Below, piece by piece: positions 27,434 through 37,020 of a stretch of DNA of 64,000 bases (the first letter of the stretch is position 1; every line of letters begins with the position of its first letter). The stretch lies in NCBI RefSeq assembly GCF_029309835.1, contig NZ_JARJHL010000010.1, positions 186,001 to 250,000 on the forward strand, given 5' to 3'. The DNA comes from Paracoccus sp. DMF-8 (GTDB lineage: Bacteria > Pseudomonadota > Alphaproteobacteria > Rhodobacterales > Rhodobacteraceae). Both the position numbers and the translations under genes were made by a program. The notes below the pieces were generated by a model. It had not been told where the DNA came from. It ran no database searches and saw only the letters and a list, made by a program, of their open reading frames with translations.

Positions 27434-30400
27434 GCGCGCCGGGCAAGCCCTCTGACCACGGCGACGCAGCACCGCCGCCGATGAACATGTCGACCTGGTC
27501 GATCCGCCATCCGGTCCCGCCGATGGCAATCTTTCTGGTGCTGGTGGTGCTGGGGCTGATGAGCTTTCGCAGCCTGCCGGTCACGGCCATGCCGAATATC
27601 GACCTGCCCTTTGTCAGCGTCAGCGTCTCGCAGCCCGGCGCGGCACCCGCCGAACTGATCAGGCAGGTCATCCAGCCGATCGAGGATTCGATCGCCAATG
27701 TCACGGGCGTCCGCCACATCACCTCGACCGCGACGGATAGCGCGGCCACGCTGAGCATCGAATTCGAGCTGGAAACCGACACCGACCGGGCGGTGAATGA
27801 CATCAAGGACGCGGTCGCGAATGTCCGTCAGGATCTGCCCGAATCGATCCTGGAACCCGTCGTCAAGCGCATTGATGTCGAAGGCATGCCGATCCTGACC
27901 TATGCCGTCAGCGAACCCGACATGACCATCGAGGAATTGTCGAAATTCGTCGATGACGTGATCGGCCGCGACCTGTCCACGGCCGAAGGCGTGGCCAGCA
28001 CGACCCGCATCGGGGGCGCGGATCGCCAGATCAATGTCGAACTGGACCCCGACCGCATTCAGGCGATGGGGCTGACGGCGGCGGATGTTTCGGACCAGCT
28101 CCGGGCGCGCAATATCGACCTTGGCGGCGGGCGTGGCGATCTGGCGCGCACGGAATATTCGATCCGCGCGCTTGGTTCCGCGACCTCGGTTCAGGCGCTG
28201 GCCGCCGCCCCGATCACGGTCGCGGAAAACCGGACGGTGCGTCTGGACCAGCTTGGCGGCGTCACGGATGGCGGCAGCGAGGAACGCGGCTTTGCCCTGC
28301 TGGACGGCAGCCCGGTCGTGGCTTTCGCGGTCTATCGCGCCTCGGGGAAATCGGATCTGGTCGCGGGCGACAATGCCAAGGCGCGGCTGGCGGCGATTGC
28401 CGAACGCTACCCCTCGGTCCGGATCGACCTGATCGACGATGCCACGACCTACACGCTCAGCAGCTACCACTCGACGATGGAGACGCTGTATGAAGGCGCG
28501 GCGCTGGCTGTCATCGTGGTCTTTCTGTTCCTGCGCAACTGGCGCGCGACGCTGATCGCCGCCGTCGCGCTGCCCCTGTCGATCATCCCGACGTTTTTCG
28601 TGATGGAATGGCTGGGTTTCACGCTGAACGGCATCAGCCTGCTGGCGATCACGCTGGTCACCGGGATTCTGGTCGATGACGCCATCGTGGAAATCGAAAA
28701 CATCGACCGCCATATCCAGATGGGTCTGCCCGCCTATGAGGCGAGCGAGGAAGCCGCCAGCGAAATCGGCCTGACAGTCATCGCCATCAGCTTTTCCATC
28801 GTCGCGGTCTTTGCGCCGGTCGGGCTGATGGGCGGAATTCCGGGGCAGTATTTCAAGCAGTTCGGTCTGACTGTCGCGGTTTCCGTGCTGTTTTCGCTGC
28901 TGGTCGCGCGCACCATCACGCCGATGATGGGCGCCTATCTGATGCGCGACGGCAAACACACCGAACCGCAGGACGGTTTCATCATGCGCCGGCTGATGGC
29001 GGTGCAGCGCTGGACGATGCGCCACCGCTGGCTGACGCTGCTGTTCGGGTTCATGGTCTTTGCCGTCTCGATTTTCTCGGCGACCTTGCTGCCCACCGAA
29101 TTCCTGCCCGCCAGCGATGTCGGCCGCAGCCAGATCCGGGTCGAACTGCCCCCCGGTGCCACCATCGAAGAGGCCGAGGATACCGGCCGCGACCTCTCGC
29201 GCCGCATTCTGGCGGTGGATGACGAAATCCGTTCGGTTTTCGTGATCGGCGGGGACGGGGATATCAACGTCTCGCGTTTCATGGTGAATTACGGGCCGAA
29301 AAAGGAACGCGAACGTTCGAGCTTCGCGATCGAGGCCGACCTGCAGGCCGCGCTGGACCGGATCCCCGACCTGCGCGTGAATTTCCAGAACGAAGCGGGT
29401 CAGAATGATTTCGCCATTACCGTTCTGGGCGACACGCAGGATTCGGCGGCCGAGGCGGCGGACCGGCTGGTCCAGGTCATGCGCACCCTGCCGACGCTGA
29501 AAGGCGTGACATCATCGGCCAGCCTGTTGCGTCCCGAAGTGCAGATCACGCCGCGCCCGGAACTGGCCGCGCAACTGGGCGTCAGCGCCGCGCAACTGGC
29601 CACGACCATGCGCATCGCGACCATCGGCGACACGGAATCGAATCTGGCGAAATTCAACGCGGGGGATGAACAGATCCCCATCGTCGTGCGCCTGAACGAA
29701 CAGGCGCGGATGGATCTGACCCAGCTTGAAAACCTGCGCCTGCCCGGTGCCAATGGTCAGGTGCCGCTGCTCGCGGTGGCCGCTGTCGATATCGCGGCGG
29801 GCGCCAGCCAGATCGGGCGCTACGACCGGCGCTTCAGCACGACGGTTTCCGCAAACCTTGCCGATGGCGCCCTGCTTGGCCCGGTCAATGCGCAGGTGCT
29901 GGAGTTGCAGGGCGAGCTGGAACTGCCCGAAGGCACCGAGATCCGCCCCGCCGCCGATGCGGAAATCATGGGCGAGGTGTTCGAAAGTTTCTCGACCGCG
30001 ATGCTGATGGGCGCGATGCTGGTCTATGTCGTGCTGGTCTTGCTGTTTCACAATTTCGTCACGCCGGTCAGCATCGTCCTGTCGCTGCCCTTGGCGATCG
30101 GTGGGGCGATCATTGCGCTGGCGCTGACCAATAACGCGATTTCCATGTCGGTGGTCATCGGCTTTCTGATGCTGATGGGGATCGTGACCAAGAACGCGAT
30201 CATGCTGGTCGAATTCGCGCTGAGTGCCATCGACGCGGGCGTGCCGAAAGGTCAGGCGATTCTGGATGCCGTCCACAAACGCGCCCGCCCCATTGTCATG
30301 ACGACCATCGCGATGACGGCGGGCATGGTGCCATCCGCCATCGGCACGGGCGAGGGCAGCGAGTTCAGTTCCCCCATGGCCATCGCCGTGATCGGCGGGC

Positions 30401-30528
30401 TGATCCTGTCGACGCTGCTGTCCTTGCTGTTCGTGCCTTCGCTGTTTTCGCTGATCCATGGCGGACAGCAGCGCATCGGGCGCTGGCTGGCGGACGGGGT
30501 CGGGATCAACAGCCCGCGCGGGCACTAG
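27430..30528 (+). CDS. RND-family efflux transporter, AcrB/HAE-like
   Basis: A 1032-residue inner-membrane pump with the usual twelve helices and two large periplasmic loops. Helix 1 is followed by AMPNIDLPFVSVSVSQPGA. The proton-relay region of helix 4 is GILVDDAIVEIENIDRHI, with paired aspartates, and the repeat half has VIGFLMLMGIVTKNAIMLVE. The C-terminus has ALTNNAISMSVVIGF and PSLFSLIHGG. It exports hydrophobic compounds with the adaptor encoded just upstream; no outer membrane factor gene is present here. The start ATGA-overlaps the adaptor stop. It converges on a reverse ORF three bases beyond its stop. Confidence 0.93.
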   Translation: MSAPGKPSDHGDAAPPPMNMSTWSIRHPVPPMAIFLVLVVLGLMSFRSLPVTAMPNIDLPFVSVSVSQPGAAPAELIRQVIQPIEDSIANVTGVRHITSTATDSAATLSIEFELETDTDRAVNDIKDAVANVRQDLPESILEPVVKRIDVEGMPILTYAVSEPDMTIEELSKFVDDVIGRDLSTAEGVASTTRIGGADRQINVELDPDRIQAMGLTAADVSDQLRARNIDLGGGRGDLARTEYSIRALGSATSVQALAAAPITVAENRTVRLDQLGGVTDGGSEERGFALLDGSPVVAFAVYRASGKSDLVAGDNAKARLAAIAERYPSVRIDLIDDATTYTLSSYHSTMETLYEGAALAVIVVFLFLRNWRATLIAAVALPLSIIPTFFVMEWLGFTLNGISLLAITLVTGILVDDAIVEIENIDRHIQMGLPAYEASEEAASEIGLTVIAISFSIVAVFAPVGLMGGIPGQYFKQFGLTVAVSVLFSLLVARTITPMMGAYLMRDGKHTEPQDGFIMRRLMAVQRWTMRHRWLTLLFGFMVFAVSIFSATLLPTEFLPASDVGRSQIRVELPPGATIEEAEDTGRDLSRRILAVDDEIRSVFVIGGDGDINVSRFMVNYGPKKERERSSFAIEADLQAALDRIPDLRVNFQNEAGQNDFAITVLGDTQDSAAEAADRLVQVMRTLPTLKGVTSSASLLRPEVQITPRPELAAQLGVSAAQLATTMRIATIGDTESNLAKFNAGDEQIPIVVRLNEQARMDLTQLENLRLPGANGQVPLLAVAAVDIAAGASQIGRYDRRFSTTVSANLADGALLGPVNAQVLELQGELELPEGTEIRPAADAEIMGEVFESFSTAMLMGAMLVYVVLVLLFHNFVTPVSIVLSLPLAIGGAIIALALTNNAISMSVVIGFLMLMGIVTKNAIMLVEFALSAIDAGVPKGQAILDAVHKRARPIVMTTIAMTAGMVPSAIGTGEGSEFSSPMAIAVIGGLILSTLLSLLFVPSLFSLIHGGQQRIGRWLADGVGINSPRGH

Positions 30529-30531
30529 CCG

Positions 30532-31026
30532 TCAGGGCAGGGGTTTTTCTTCAAGGAGCAGGTGCAACAGATCGTCCAACGTGGCAATGCGTGTAAAAAG
30601 CGACCGGGGTGCCGTGCGCAAGTTCGGGCGCTCTGCCTTGTGACCCTCGCTATTGCCCTTTGTGTGCTTGGCAACGCCAAGACGTTCCGGGTTCAAACTG
30701 CTGACATCCAGCCACAGATAGTGGTTGGCGGTCAGGTCATCATTGACGACAATCCAGATGACGCATCCGGCAGCACGATCAAACAGCCGTCTATGAATCG
30801 TTTGACGGGCGGTTTTCGCGCTGACCCGGCTTGCCTTGAGTTGAATGTGCCGGGTGATCCTGCCGACGCTCAACACCATGTCGAAGCCGCCAGCATCGAA
30901 TTCAGAATGCAGGATTTCGGCGTCATATATTTCCATTTGCCATAACCGGCGAAGAATTTCGCCGGTTATGATATGCTCCAGGATCGTCTCGCGTAGTGAA
31001 GAATGCAGCGAGTGTGGATCGCTCAT
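30532..31026 (-). CDS. Hypothetical protein with possible PD-(D/E)xK nuclease-like core
   Basis: A 164-residue ORF that begins two bases after the pdhC stop, so it may be read with the pdh operon. The segment HSEFDAGGFDMVLSVGRITR followed by HIQLKAS has the spacing acidic-x-x-x-x-D-(10-16)-Q-x-K, the pattern of restriction-endonuclease-like folds. Further on are WIVVNDD and a probable strand HYLWLDVSSLNPE. This assignment is inferred from pattern only. A perfect 13-base inverted repeat (30941-30970) lies inside its first 30 codons; if that hairpin is the end of the pdh transcript, translation may instead begin at the ATG at 30936. Confidence 0.6.
   Translation of the reverse strand: MSDPHSLHSSLRETILEHIITGEILRRLWQMEIYDAEILHSEFDAGGFDMVLSVGRITRHIQLKASRVSAKTARQTIHRRLFDRAAGCVIWIVVNDDLTANHYLWLDVSSLNPERLGVAKHTKGNSEGHKAERPNLRTAPRSLFTRIATLDDLLHLLLEEKPLP
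30941..30970 (-). promoter_or_regulatory. Perfect inverted repeat downstream of pdhC
   Basis: CATAACCGGCGAA and its exact complement TTCGCCGGTTATG are separated by four bases, giving a 13-base-pair stem. It lies about 60 bases after the pdhC stop on the same transcript and inside the 5' part of the following ORF. No T-run follows, so it is more likely an mRNA-stabilising 3' hairpin or a protein-binding palindrome than a classical terminator. Confidence 0.55.
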
Positions 31027-31028
31027 CC

Positions 31029-32336
31029 TCAGGCCAGCATGCCGACCGGATTTTCCAGGTTTTCGACAATCGCCTGCAGCAGTTGCGCCCCAAGCGCGCC
31101 GTCGATGACGCGGTGATCGACCGACAGGGTCATCGACATGACATTGCGGATGACGATCTCGCCGCCCTCGACGACCGGGGTCTGGATGCCCGCACCCACG
31201 GCCAGAATGGCGCCATGCGGCGGATTGATGACCGCGTCGAAATTTTCGATCCCGAACATGCCGAGGTTGGAAATCGCAAAGCTGCCGCCCTGATATTCGT
31301 GGGGCGCAAGCTTTTTGGTTTTCGCGCGGGTCGCCAGATCCTTCATTTCCGCCGACAGGGCCGACAGCGATTTGATCTGCGCATCCTTCAGAACCGGGGT
31401 GAACAGCCCGCCTTCAATGGCGACGGCCACGGCGACATCCGAGGGCTTCAGCTTGACGATCCGGTCACCTGCCCAGACCGCATTCGCATCCGGCACGGCT
31501 TGCAGGGCCAGCGCGCAGGCCTTGATGATGAAGTCGTTGACCGACAGCTTGACCCCGCGCGTTTCCAGCTGCTTGTTCAGCGTGGCGCGGAACTTCATCA
31601 GCTCATCCAGCTTGGCCGAACGGCGCAGGTAGAAATGCGGGATGGTCTGCTTGGCCTCGGACAGGCGGGCGGCGATGGTGCGGCGCATGCCGTCCAGTTG
31701 CACGACCTCGTGATCGCGATCCGCATACATCTTGAGCACCGTTTCCGCCGAAGGCCCTGCGGGCGCGGCGGCAGGTGCCGCAGCGGCGGGGGCCGCCGCA
31801 GCCGGGGCGGCTGCCGGTTTCGCCGCGCCGGGTGTCGCGCCTTCGACATCGGCCTTGACGATACGGCCATGCGGGCCGGAACCCTGAATGGACGACAGGT
31901 CGATGCCCTTGTCGGCCGCGATGCGACGGGCCGAGGGCGAGGCAAAGACGCGCCCGCCATCAGCCGATTTGGGCGCAGCCGGGGCAGGGGCCGCAGCAGC
32001 AGGCGCGGGCGCTGCTGCGGGTGCTGCTTCGGCTTTTGCCGCCGGCGCCGGGGCGGCGGATTTGGGGGCCGCGCCGATGTCATCTGCGCTTTCGCCTTCC
32101 TCCAGCAGGACGGCAATCGCGGTGTTGACCTTGACGCCTTGGGTGCCCTCGGCAATCAGGATCTTGCCGAGGGTGCCCTCATCCACGGCCTCGAATTCCA
32201 TCGTGGCCTTGTCGGTTTCGATTTCGGCAAGGATATCGCCGGATTTGACGGTATCGCCCTCTTTGACCAGCCATTTGGCCAGCGTGCCTTCCTCCATCGT
32301 GGGGGACAGCGCGGGCATCAGGATTTCTGTCGGCAT
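31029..32336 (-). CDS. pdhC: Pyruvate dehydrogenase E2, dihydrolipoamide acetyltransferase
   Basis: E2 passes the acetyl group from lipoate to CoA and forms the core of the pyruvate dehydrogenase complex. The 435 residues are arranged as one lipoyl domain (residues 1-80, lipoylated lysine in ETDKATMEF), an Ala/Pro linker, a subunit-binding domain ([17 protein letters not shown], near residue 130), a second long Ala/Pro linker, and the catalytic domain ending in [18 protein letters not shown] with the His and Asp of the active site. It follows pdhB after 12 bases. Its lipoyl domain is nearly the same as that of pdhB. Confidence 0.96.
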   Translation of the reverse strand: MPTEILMPALSPTMEEGTLAKWLVKEGDTVKSGDILAEIETDKATMEFEAVDEGTLGKILIAEGTQGVKVNTAIAVLLEEGESADDIGAAPKSAAPAPAAKAEAAPAAAPAPAAAAPAPAAPKSADGGRVFASPSARRIAADKGIDLSSIQGSGPHGRIVKADVEGATPGAAKPAAAPAAAAPAAAAPAAAPAGPSAETVLKMYADRDHEVVQLDGMRRTIAARLSEAKQTIPHFYLRRSAKLDELMKFRATLNKQLETRGVKLSVNDFIIKACALALQAVPDANAVWAGDRIVKLKPSDVAVAVAIEGGLFTPVLKDAQIKSLSALSAEMKDLATRAKTKKLAPHEYQGGSFAISNLGMFGIENFDAVINPPHGAILAVGAGIQTPVVEGGEIVIRNVMSMTLSVDHRVIDGALGAQLLQAIVENLENPVGMLA

Positions 32337-32348
32337 GGCGCTTGCTCC

Positions 32349-33713
32349 TTAACGATAGGTGACTTTTTTCACGGCCTCGACCACCTCGGGGGCGGTGATC
32401 AGCGCGTGTTTTTCAAGGTTCGCGGCATAGGGCATGGGGACGTCCTTGCCGGTGCAGTTGATCACGGGCGCATCCAGATAATCGAAGGCGTTTTCCATGA
32501 TATAGGCCGACAGGTGGTTGCCGATCGAACAGACCGGGAAGCCTTCCTCGACCGTCACGCAGCGGTTGGTGCGCTGGACCGATTCGATGACGGTGGCGTA
32601 GTCGATCGGGCGCAGGGTGCGCAGGTCGATGACCTCGGCCTCGATCCCGTCTTCGGCCAGTTTTTCCGCCGCATCCAGCGCATGGGTCATGCCGATGCCA
32701 AAGCTGACGATGGTGACATCCTTGCCCGGACGCACGATTTTCGCCTTGCCGAAGGGGATGGTGAAATCGTCCATATCCGGCACCTCGAACGAGCGGCCGT
32801 AAAGGATTTCATTCTCAAGAAAGACGACTGGGTTGTTGTCGCGGATCGCGGTTTTCAGCAGGCCTTTGGCGTCGGCCGCCGAATAGGGCATCACCACTTT
32901 CAGGCCGGGGATCTGGGCATACCATGCCGCGTAATCCTGGCTGTGCTGGGCGCCGACGCGGGCGGCGGCACCGTTCGGGCCGCGAAAGACCATGGGCGAA
33001 CCCATCTGGCCGCCCGACATATACAGGGTTTTCGCCGCCGAGTTCAGGATGTGGTCAATCGCCTGCATGGCGAAGTTGAAGGTCATGAATTCGACGATGG
33101 GACGCAGCCCGCCCCATGACGCGCCGGTGCCGATCCCGGCAAAGCCCATTTCGCTGATCGGCGTATCGACGACGCGACGGGGGCCGAATTTTTCCAGAAG
33201 GCCCTGAGAAATCTTGTAGGCGCCCTGATATTCGCCGACCTCTTCGCCCATGATGAAGACGGTTTCGTCCCGCTCCATTTCCTCGGTCATCGCTTCGCGC
33301 AGGGCTTCGCGGACGGTCATGGTTTTCATCGGCGTGCCTTCGGGCCAGTCGGGGGACTGGTCGGGGGCGGGGGCCGATGGTGCGGCGGCCTGTGCGGGGG
33401 CGGGTGCCGGTTCGGCGGCGGATGGTGCAGCAGCTTCGGCCTTCGGCGCGGGCGCGGCATCAGCCGATTCGCCTTCCTCGACCAGCACGGCAATGGCGGT
33501 GTTCACCTTGACGCCCTGCGTGCCCTCGGCGACCAGCAGGCGGCCGACGATGCCTTCGTCCACGGCCTCGAATTCCATCGTGGCCTTGTCGGTTTCGATC
33601 TCGGCCAGAATGTCGCCGGATTTGACGGTGTCGCCTTCTTTCACCAGCCATTTGGCCAGCGTGCCTTCCTCCATCGTCGGGGACAGGGCGGGCATGAGAA
33701 TTTCGGTTGCCAT
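32349..33713 (-). CDS. pdhB: Pyruvate dehydrogenase E1 beta with N-terminal lipoyl domain
   Basis: E1 beta completes the TPP-dependent pyruvate decarboxylase with PdhA. The 454 residues are longer than usual because an N-terminal lipoyl domain (residues 1-80, lysine in ETDKATMEF) and an Ala/Pro linker precede the enzyme part. The enzyme part starts [19 protein letters not shown] and has [35 protein letters not shown] and [15 protein letters not shown]. This lipoyl-E1-beta fusion is known from several alphaproteobacteria. A GAGGAGA-type ribosome binding site precedes the ATG. Confidence 0.96.
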   Translation of the reverse strand: MATEILMPALSPTMEEGTLAKWLVKEGDTVKSGDILAEIETDKATMEFEAVDEGIVGRLLVAEGTQGVKVNTAIAVLVEEGESADAAPAPKAEAAAPSAAEPAPAPAQAAAPSAPAPDQSPDWPEGTPMKTMTVREALREAMTEEMERDETVFIMGEEVGEYQGAYKISQGLLEKFGPRRVVDTPISEMGFAGIGTGASWGGLRPIVEFMTFNFAMQAIDHILNSAAKTLYMSGGQMGSPMVFRGPNGAAARVGAQHSQDYAAWYAQIPGLKVVMPYSAADAKGLLKTAIRDNNPVVFLENEILYGRSFEVPDMDDFTIPFGKAKIVRPGKDVTIVSFGIGMTHALDAAEKLAEDGIEAEVIDLRTLRPIDYATVIESVQRTNRCVTVEEGFPVCSIGNHLSAYIMENAFDYLDAPVINCTGKDVPMPYAANLEKHALITAPEVVEAVKKVTYR

Positions 33714-33729
33714 ATGTCTGTCTCCTCGC

Positions 33730-34752
33730 TCAGGCGGTCGTTTCGGCGCTGGTTTCTGCGGCGTAGATATCGGTCCAAAGCTCGTCCAGCGCGGGCTCTG
33801 GCGATTCCTTGGCGAATTCGGCGGAATCGTTGACGATGTCCTTGATTTCCTTGTCGATCGCTTTCAGATCGTCTTCGGTCGCATGGTTGCCTTGCAGCAG
33901 CAGTTCGCGGACATGTTCGATGGCGTCGCGTTCGTCGCGCATCTTTTGCACCTCTTCGCGGGTGCGGTATTTCGCCGGGTCGGACATCGAATGGCCGCGA
34001 TAGCGATAGGTCATCACTTCCAGAATATAGGGGCCCTTGCCCGCGCGGCAGTGCGCCACGGCCTTTTCGCCCGCCGCCTTGACGGCCAGAACGTCCATGC
34101 CGTCAACCTGTTCGCCGGGGATGCCGAAGGCCTCGCCGCGCCCGAACAGCGTCGTCGACTTGGTCGACCGCTTCATCGAGGTGCCCATGGCATATTGGTT
34201 GTTTTCGATGACGAAAATCACCGGCAATTCCCACAGCTCGGCCATGTTGTAGGTCTCATAGACCTGTCCCTGGTTGGACGCGCCGTCGCCGAAATAGGTG
34301 AATGTGACGTTGTCATTGCCCAGATATTTGTCGGCGAAGGCCAGGCCCGCACCAAGCGGCACCTGCGCGCCGACGATGCCATGGCCGCCGTAGAAATGTT
34401 TCTCTTTCGAGAACATATGCATCGAGCCGCCCTTGCCCTTTGAATAGCCGCCCTCGCGCCCGGTCAGTTCGGCCATGACGCCGCGCGCATCCATGCCGCA
34501 GGCCAGCATATGGCCGTGATCGCGGTAGCTGGTGATGCGCTTGTCGCCTTCCTTGGCGGCGGCTTCCAGCCCGACGACGACGGCCTCTTGCCCGATATAC
34601 AGGTGGCAAAAGCCCCCGATCAGGCCCATCCCGTAGAGCTGACCCGCCTTTTCTTCGAAGCGGCGGATCAACAGCATGTCGCGATAGTATTTCAGCAACT
34701 CGTCCTTGGACACGTTGGATGTGCTCTGCTTCGCTGCAGGCTTTCTGACCAT
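33730..34752 (-). CDS. pdhA: Pyruvate dehydrogenase E1 alpha
   Basis: E1 alpha, 340 residues, from the ATG at 34752, preceded by GAGGAGG. It begins [20 protein letters not shown] and shows [37 protein letters not shown] and the TPP/Mg motif [17 protein letters not shown]. The phosphorylation-loop equivalent [18 protein letters not shown] is present, as in mitochondrial-type enzymes. It is the first gene of pdhA-pdhB-pdhC. The ORF is open for another 41 codons upstream, without protein-like sequence, so the internal start is used. Confidence 0.96.
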   Translation of the reverse strand: MVRKPAAKQSTSNVSKDELLKYYRDMLLIRRFEEKAGQLYGMGLIGGFCHLYIGQEAVVVGLEAAAKEGDKRITSYRDHGHMLACGMDARGVMAELTGREGGYSKGKGGSMHMFSKEKHFYGGHGIVGAQVPLGAGLAFADKYLGNDNVTFTYFGDGASNQGQVYETYNMAELWELPVIFVIENNQYAMGTSMKRSTKSTTLFGRGEAFGIPGEQVDGMDVLAVKAAGEKAVAHCRAGKGPYILEVMTYRYRGHSMSDPAKYRTREEVQKMRDERDAIEHVRELLLQGNHATEDDLKAIDKEIKDIVNDSAEFAKESPEPALDELWTDIYAAETSAETTA

Positions 34753-34932
34753 AAGGGCCTCCTCCGGGGCGAAATGAATATAGTTCAGCGTTAAACTAAT
34801 TCTATGGCAAGCAATCGGGGGAAGTAAACCGGCCATCTGCAATCCGCGGCCGACATGCCGCAGGAAAACGCGCATGCGCGGTCAGGGCGCGCGCGACTGC
34901 CCGTTTCGCCGGCGTTTCGCGGGTGGTGGGGG

Positions 34933-35226
34933 TCAGCGGATGACGATTTCGTCGGCGCGGATCACGCCCAGCACGGCGCGGGCGCGTTCGTCCAGCAGGT
35001 CGATGTCCAGAAATTCGTCGGACAGGCGTTTCGTCAGATTCGACATCTGGTCGACCTCGGCCTGCAGCCGGTCGCGTTCGGCCTTGAGATCCTGGGTTTC
35101 GGACTGCAACTGCACCCGGCGCAGGATGCCCGAAGGCCCCTGCACGGCGGCAAAGGCGAAATACAGCCCGGCGGCCAGCATCAGGATAAAGAACACGATC
35201 GCACTGATCGAGAGGCGTTGGGACAT
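34933..35226 (-). CDS. Septum formation initiator, FtsB/DivIC family
   Basis: A 97-residue bitopic membrane protein. One N-terminal helix (ISAIVFFILMLAAGLYFAF) is followed by a coiled coil over residues 40-70 (LQSETQDLKAERDRLQAEV) and a C-terminal ERARAVLGVIRADEIVI that fits the FtsB/DivIC end. FtsB-type proteins join FtsL and FtsQ in the division complex. In alphaproteobacteria this gene normally lies just upstream of pdhA, as here, which supports the assignment. About 180 bases separate it from pdhA. Confidence 0.85.
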   Translation of the reverse strand: MSQRLSISAIVFFILMLAAGLYFAFAAVQGPSGILRRVQLQSETQDLKAERDRLQAEVDQMSNLTKRLSDEFLDIDLLDERARAVLGVIRADEIVIR

Positions 35227-35295
35227 GTGCTGCTCATTCTTTTGCGGCGATCATGCCATATCCCCCGCGCTTAGGGAATCCCTGTTGATGCGCGG

Positions 35296-36582
35296 TCAGG
35301 CCGCCGTGACCAGCAGGTCCTGCAAGACCAGCGCCATGACGCGGGCGCTGTCGATCATGTCCTGCACCCCGATCCATTCGTCGGGCTGATGGGCCAGCGA
35401 CAGGATGCCCGGCCCGTAGGCGATGCAGTTGTGCAGCTTGCCGATGCGGTCAATGTGTTTCTGGTCATAGGTGCCGGGGCTGACGACATAGCGCGCCTGT
35501 CGTCCCAGCACGCGCCGAATGGCGGCGGCGGTGGTCGTCACGACGGGGGCGTCGCGGTCGGTCATTACCGGCTGGACCTCGAACAGGTCGCGGATTTCAT
35601 AGGAAAATCCGGGGCGGGTGGCGCGGATGCGGTCCAGCAGGCCGGCGATTTCGGCTTTGACGGTGGCGATGTCTTCCTCGATCAGAAAGCGGCGGTCGAT
35701 GGTGATGCGGCAGCGGTCGGGGACGCAGGGCGCGGGCAGGCCGGTAAAGCCCTCGGGCGGTTCCGACGCGCCGCCGTGGATCGCGTTGATGTTCAGGGTC
35801 GATGACCGCGCGCCTTCCGGGATCACCGGCATTTCGGTGCGCTTCGCGGCCAGCAGCGGCCACAGGCTGCGTTCCATTTCATCCAGAACGGCGCCCATGT
35901 GACGGACCGCGCAATCGCCCAGAAAGGGCATCGAGCCATGGGCGATGCGCCCCTGCGTTTCGATTTCCGCCCACCAGACGCCGCGATGGCCCAGACATAT
36001 CTGGTCCTTGTGCAGGGGTTCGGGGATGATGACGTGATCGACATGGGCGAAATCGCCGCGCGCGGCCAGCCAGGCGACGCCGCCGAAACCGCCCGATTCC
36101 TCATCCGCCGTGGCGCTGATTTCGATGCTGCCCGCGTGATCGGGGTGGGCGGCGACGAACGCCTCGGCCGCGATGATGCTGGCGGCCAGCCCGCCCTTCA
36201 TGTCGCAGGCGCCCCGGCCATAAATCCGGTCATCGACCAGTTCTGCGCCAAAGGGATCGCGGGTCCAGCCGTGGCCGACCTCGACCACGTCATGGTGGCT
36301 GTTGAAATGCACGCAGGGGCCGGGGCGGGGCCCACGGTGCCGGGCGATCAGGTTCCAGCGCGGATATTCGGCGCAATCGCCGGGCGTTCCGGTGGCGCGC
36401 AGCAATTCGCATTCCCAGCCCTGCGCCGCCATCCGCGCCTGCAGGAATTCGCAGATCTGCAGATAGTTGCGTCCCGGCGGGTTCAGCGTCGGAATGCGGA
36501 TCAGATCCTGCGTCAGCCGGATCAGGTCGCCGCGCCGCTCTGCGATCAGCGGGGTCAGGGTGTCGGGAAAATCATCGCTCAT
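35296..36582 (-). CDS. M20-family amidohydrolase (ArgE/DapE-like)
   Basis: A 428-residue dizinc peptidase-fold enzyme of the acetylornithine deacetylase/succinyl-diaminopimelate desuccinylase family. Metal ligands and catalytic residues are visible: HFNSHHDVVEVG, YGRGACDMKGG, TADEESGGFGG (general base Glu-Glu), DHVIIPEP and the C-terminal histidine in LSLAHQPDEWIG. The family has many substrates (acyl amino acids, carbamoyl amino acids), and nothing nearby identifies this one. The start MSDDFPDTLTPLIAERRGD has a plausible upstream site. Divergent from the small membrane ORF at 36727. Confidence 0.87.
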   Translation of the reverse strand: MSDDFPDTLTPLIAERRGDLIRLTQDLIRIPTLNPPGRNYLQICEFLQARMAAQGWECELLRATGTPGDCAEYPRWNLIARHRGPRPGPCVHFNSHHDVVEVGHGWTRDPFGAELVDDRIYGRGACDMKGGLAASIIAAEAFVAAHPDHAGSIEISATADEESGGFGGVAWLAARGDFAHVDHVIIPEPLHKDQICLGHRGVWWAEIETQGRIAHGSMPFLGDCAVRHMGAVLDEMERSLWPLLAAKRTEMPVIPEGARSSTLNINAIHGGASEPPEGFTGLPAPCVPDRCRITIDRRFLIEEDIATVKAEIAGLLDRIRATRPGFSYEIRDLFEVQPVMTDRDAPVVTTTAAAIRRVLGRQARYVVSPGTYDQKHIDRIGKLHNCIAYGPGILSLAHQPDEWIGVQDMIDSARVMALVLQDLLVTAA

Positions 36583-36726
36583 GCGGTCAGGCTAACCTTG
36601 CGCAGCTGGCCCGGCAACGCAGATTTCCGCGCCTGCCAACTTGCGGTGTCCCCCCGCCACGCGCCATGTTGCAAAGAAGGGCGCCGTTTCGGCGCGAGTG
36701 CGATTCGCAGGGTGGTGGAGCGGCGG

Positions 36727-37008
36727 ATGGCTGCGTTATTCAGGCTGGGACTGGTCATCTTGCTGATCGAGGCGATCTTTTTCGTCCTGATCTGGCTATA
36801 CATGCACAGCACCCGCCGCAGATCGCTGGAAAGGGAATGGGACCGCAGGCACCCCGACCGCAGGGGCCATTCCGCCGAACGGCGGGAATTCGTCCGCCGC
36901 GCGATGTCGGGTTATGGCGGGCGCATCCGCATACCCTTGTTTCTGCTGGTCATCGTGGTGCCTTTCGTCACGATTTCGACCATCATCATTTTCGTCAACT
37001 ATCGCTGA
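36727..37008 (+). CDS. Small two-span membrane protein
   Basis: A 93-residue protein with two hydrophobic helices (FRLGLVILLIEAIFFVLIWL and PLFLLVIVVPFVTISTIIIF) joined by a very basic, arginine-rich loop (TRRRSLEREWDRRHPDRR). The positive-inside rule puts the loop in the cytoplasm. I do not recognise a named family. It lies 12 bases before a DUF1523 membrane protein gene, and the two are probably co-transcribed and may act together. Confidence 0.7.
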   Translation: MAALFRLGLVILLIEAIFFVLIWLYMHSTRRRSLEREWDRRHPDRRGHSAERREFVRRAMSGYGGRIRIPLFLLVIVVPFVTISTIIIFVNYR

Positions 37009-37020
37009 ACAGGAACCGGG

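Noticed and set aside
26116-29025. 969-residue reverse open frame
   Set aside because: Antisense to the efflux adaptor and RND pump; rich in RDRQ/HRR strings and without family motifs.
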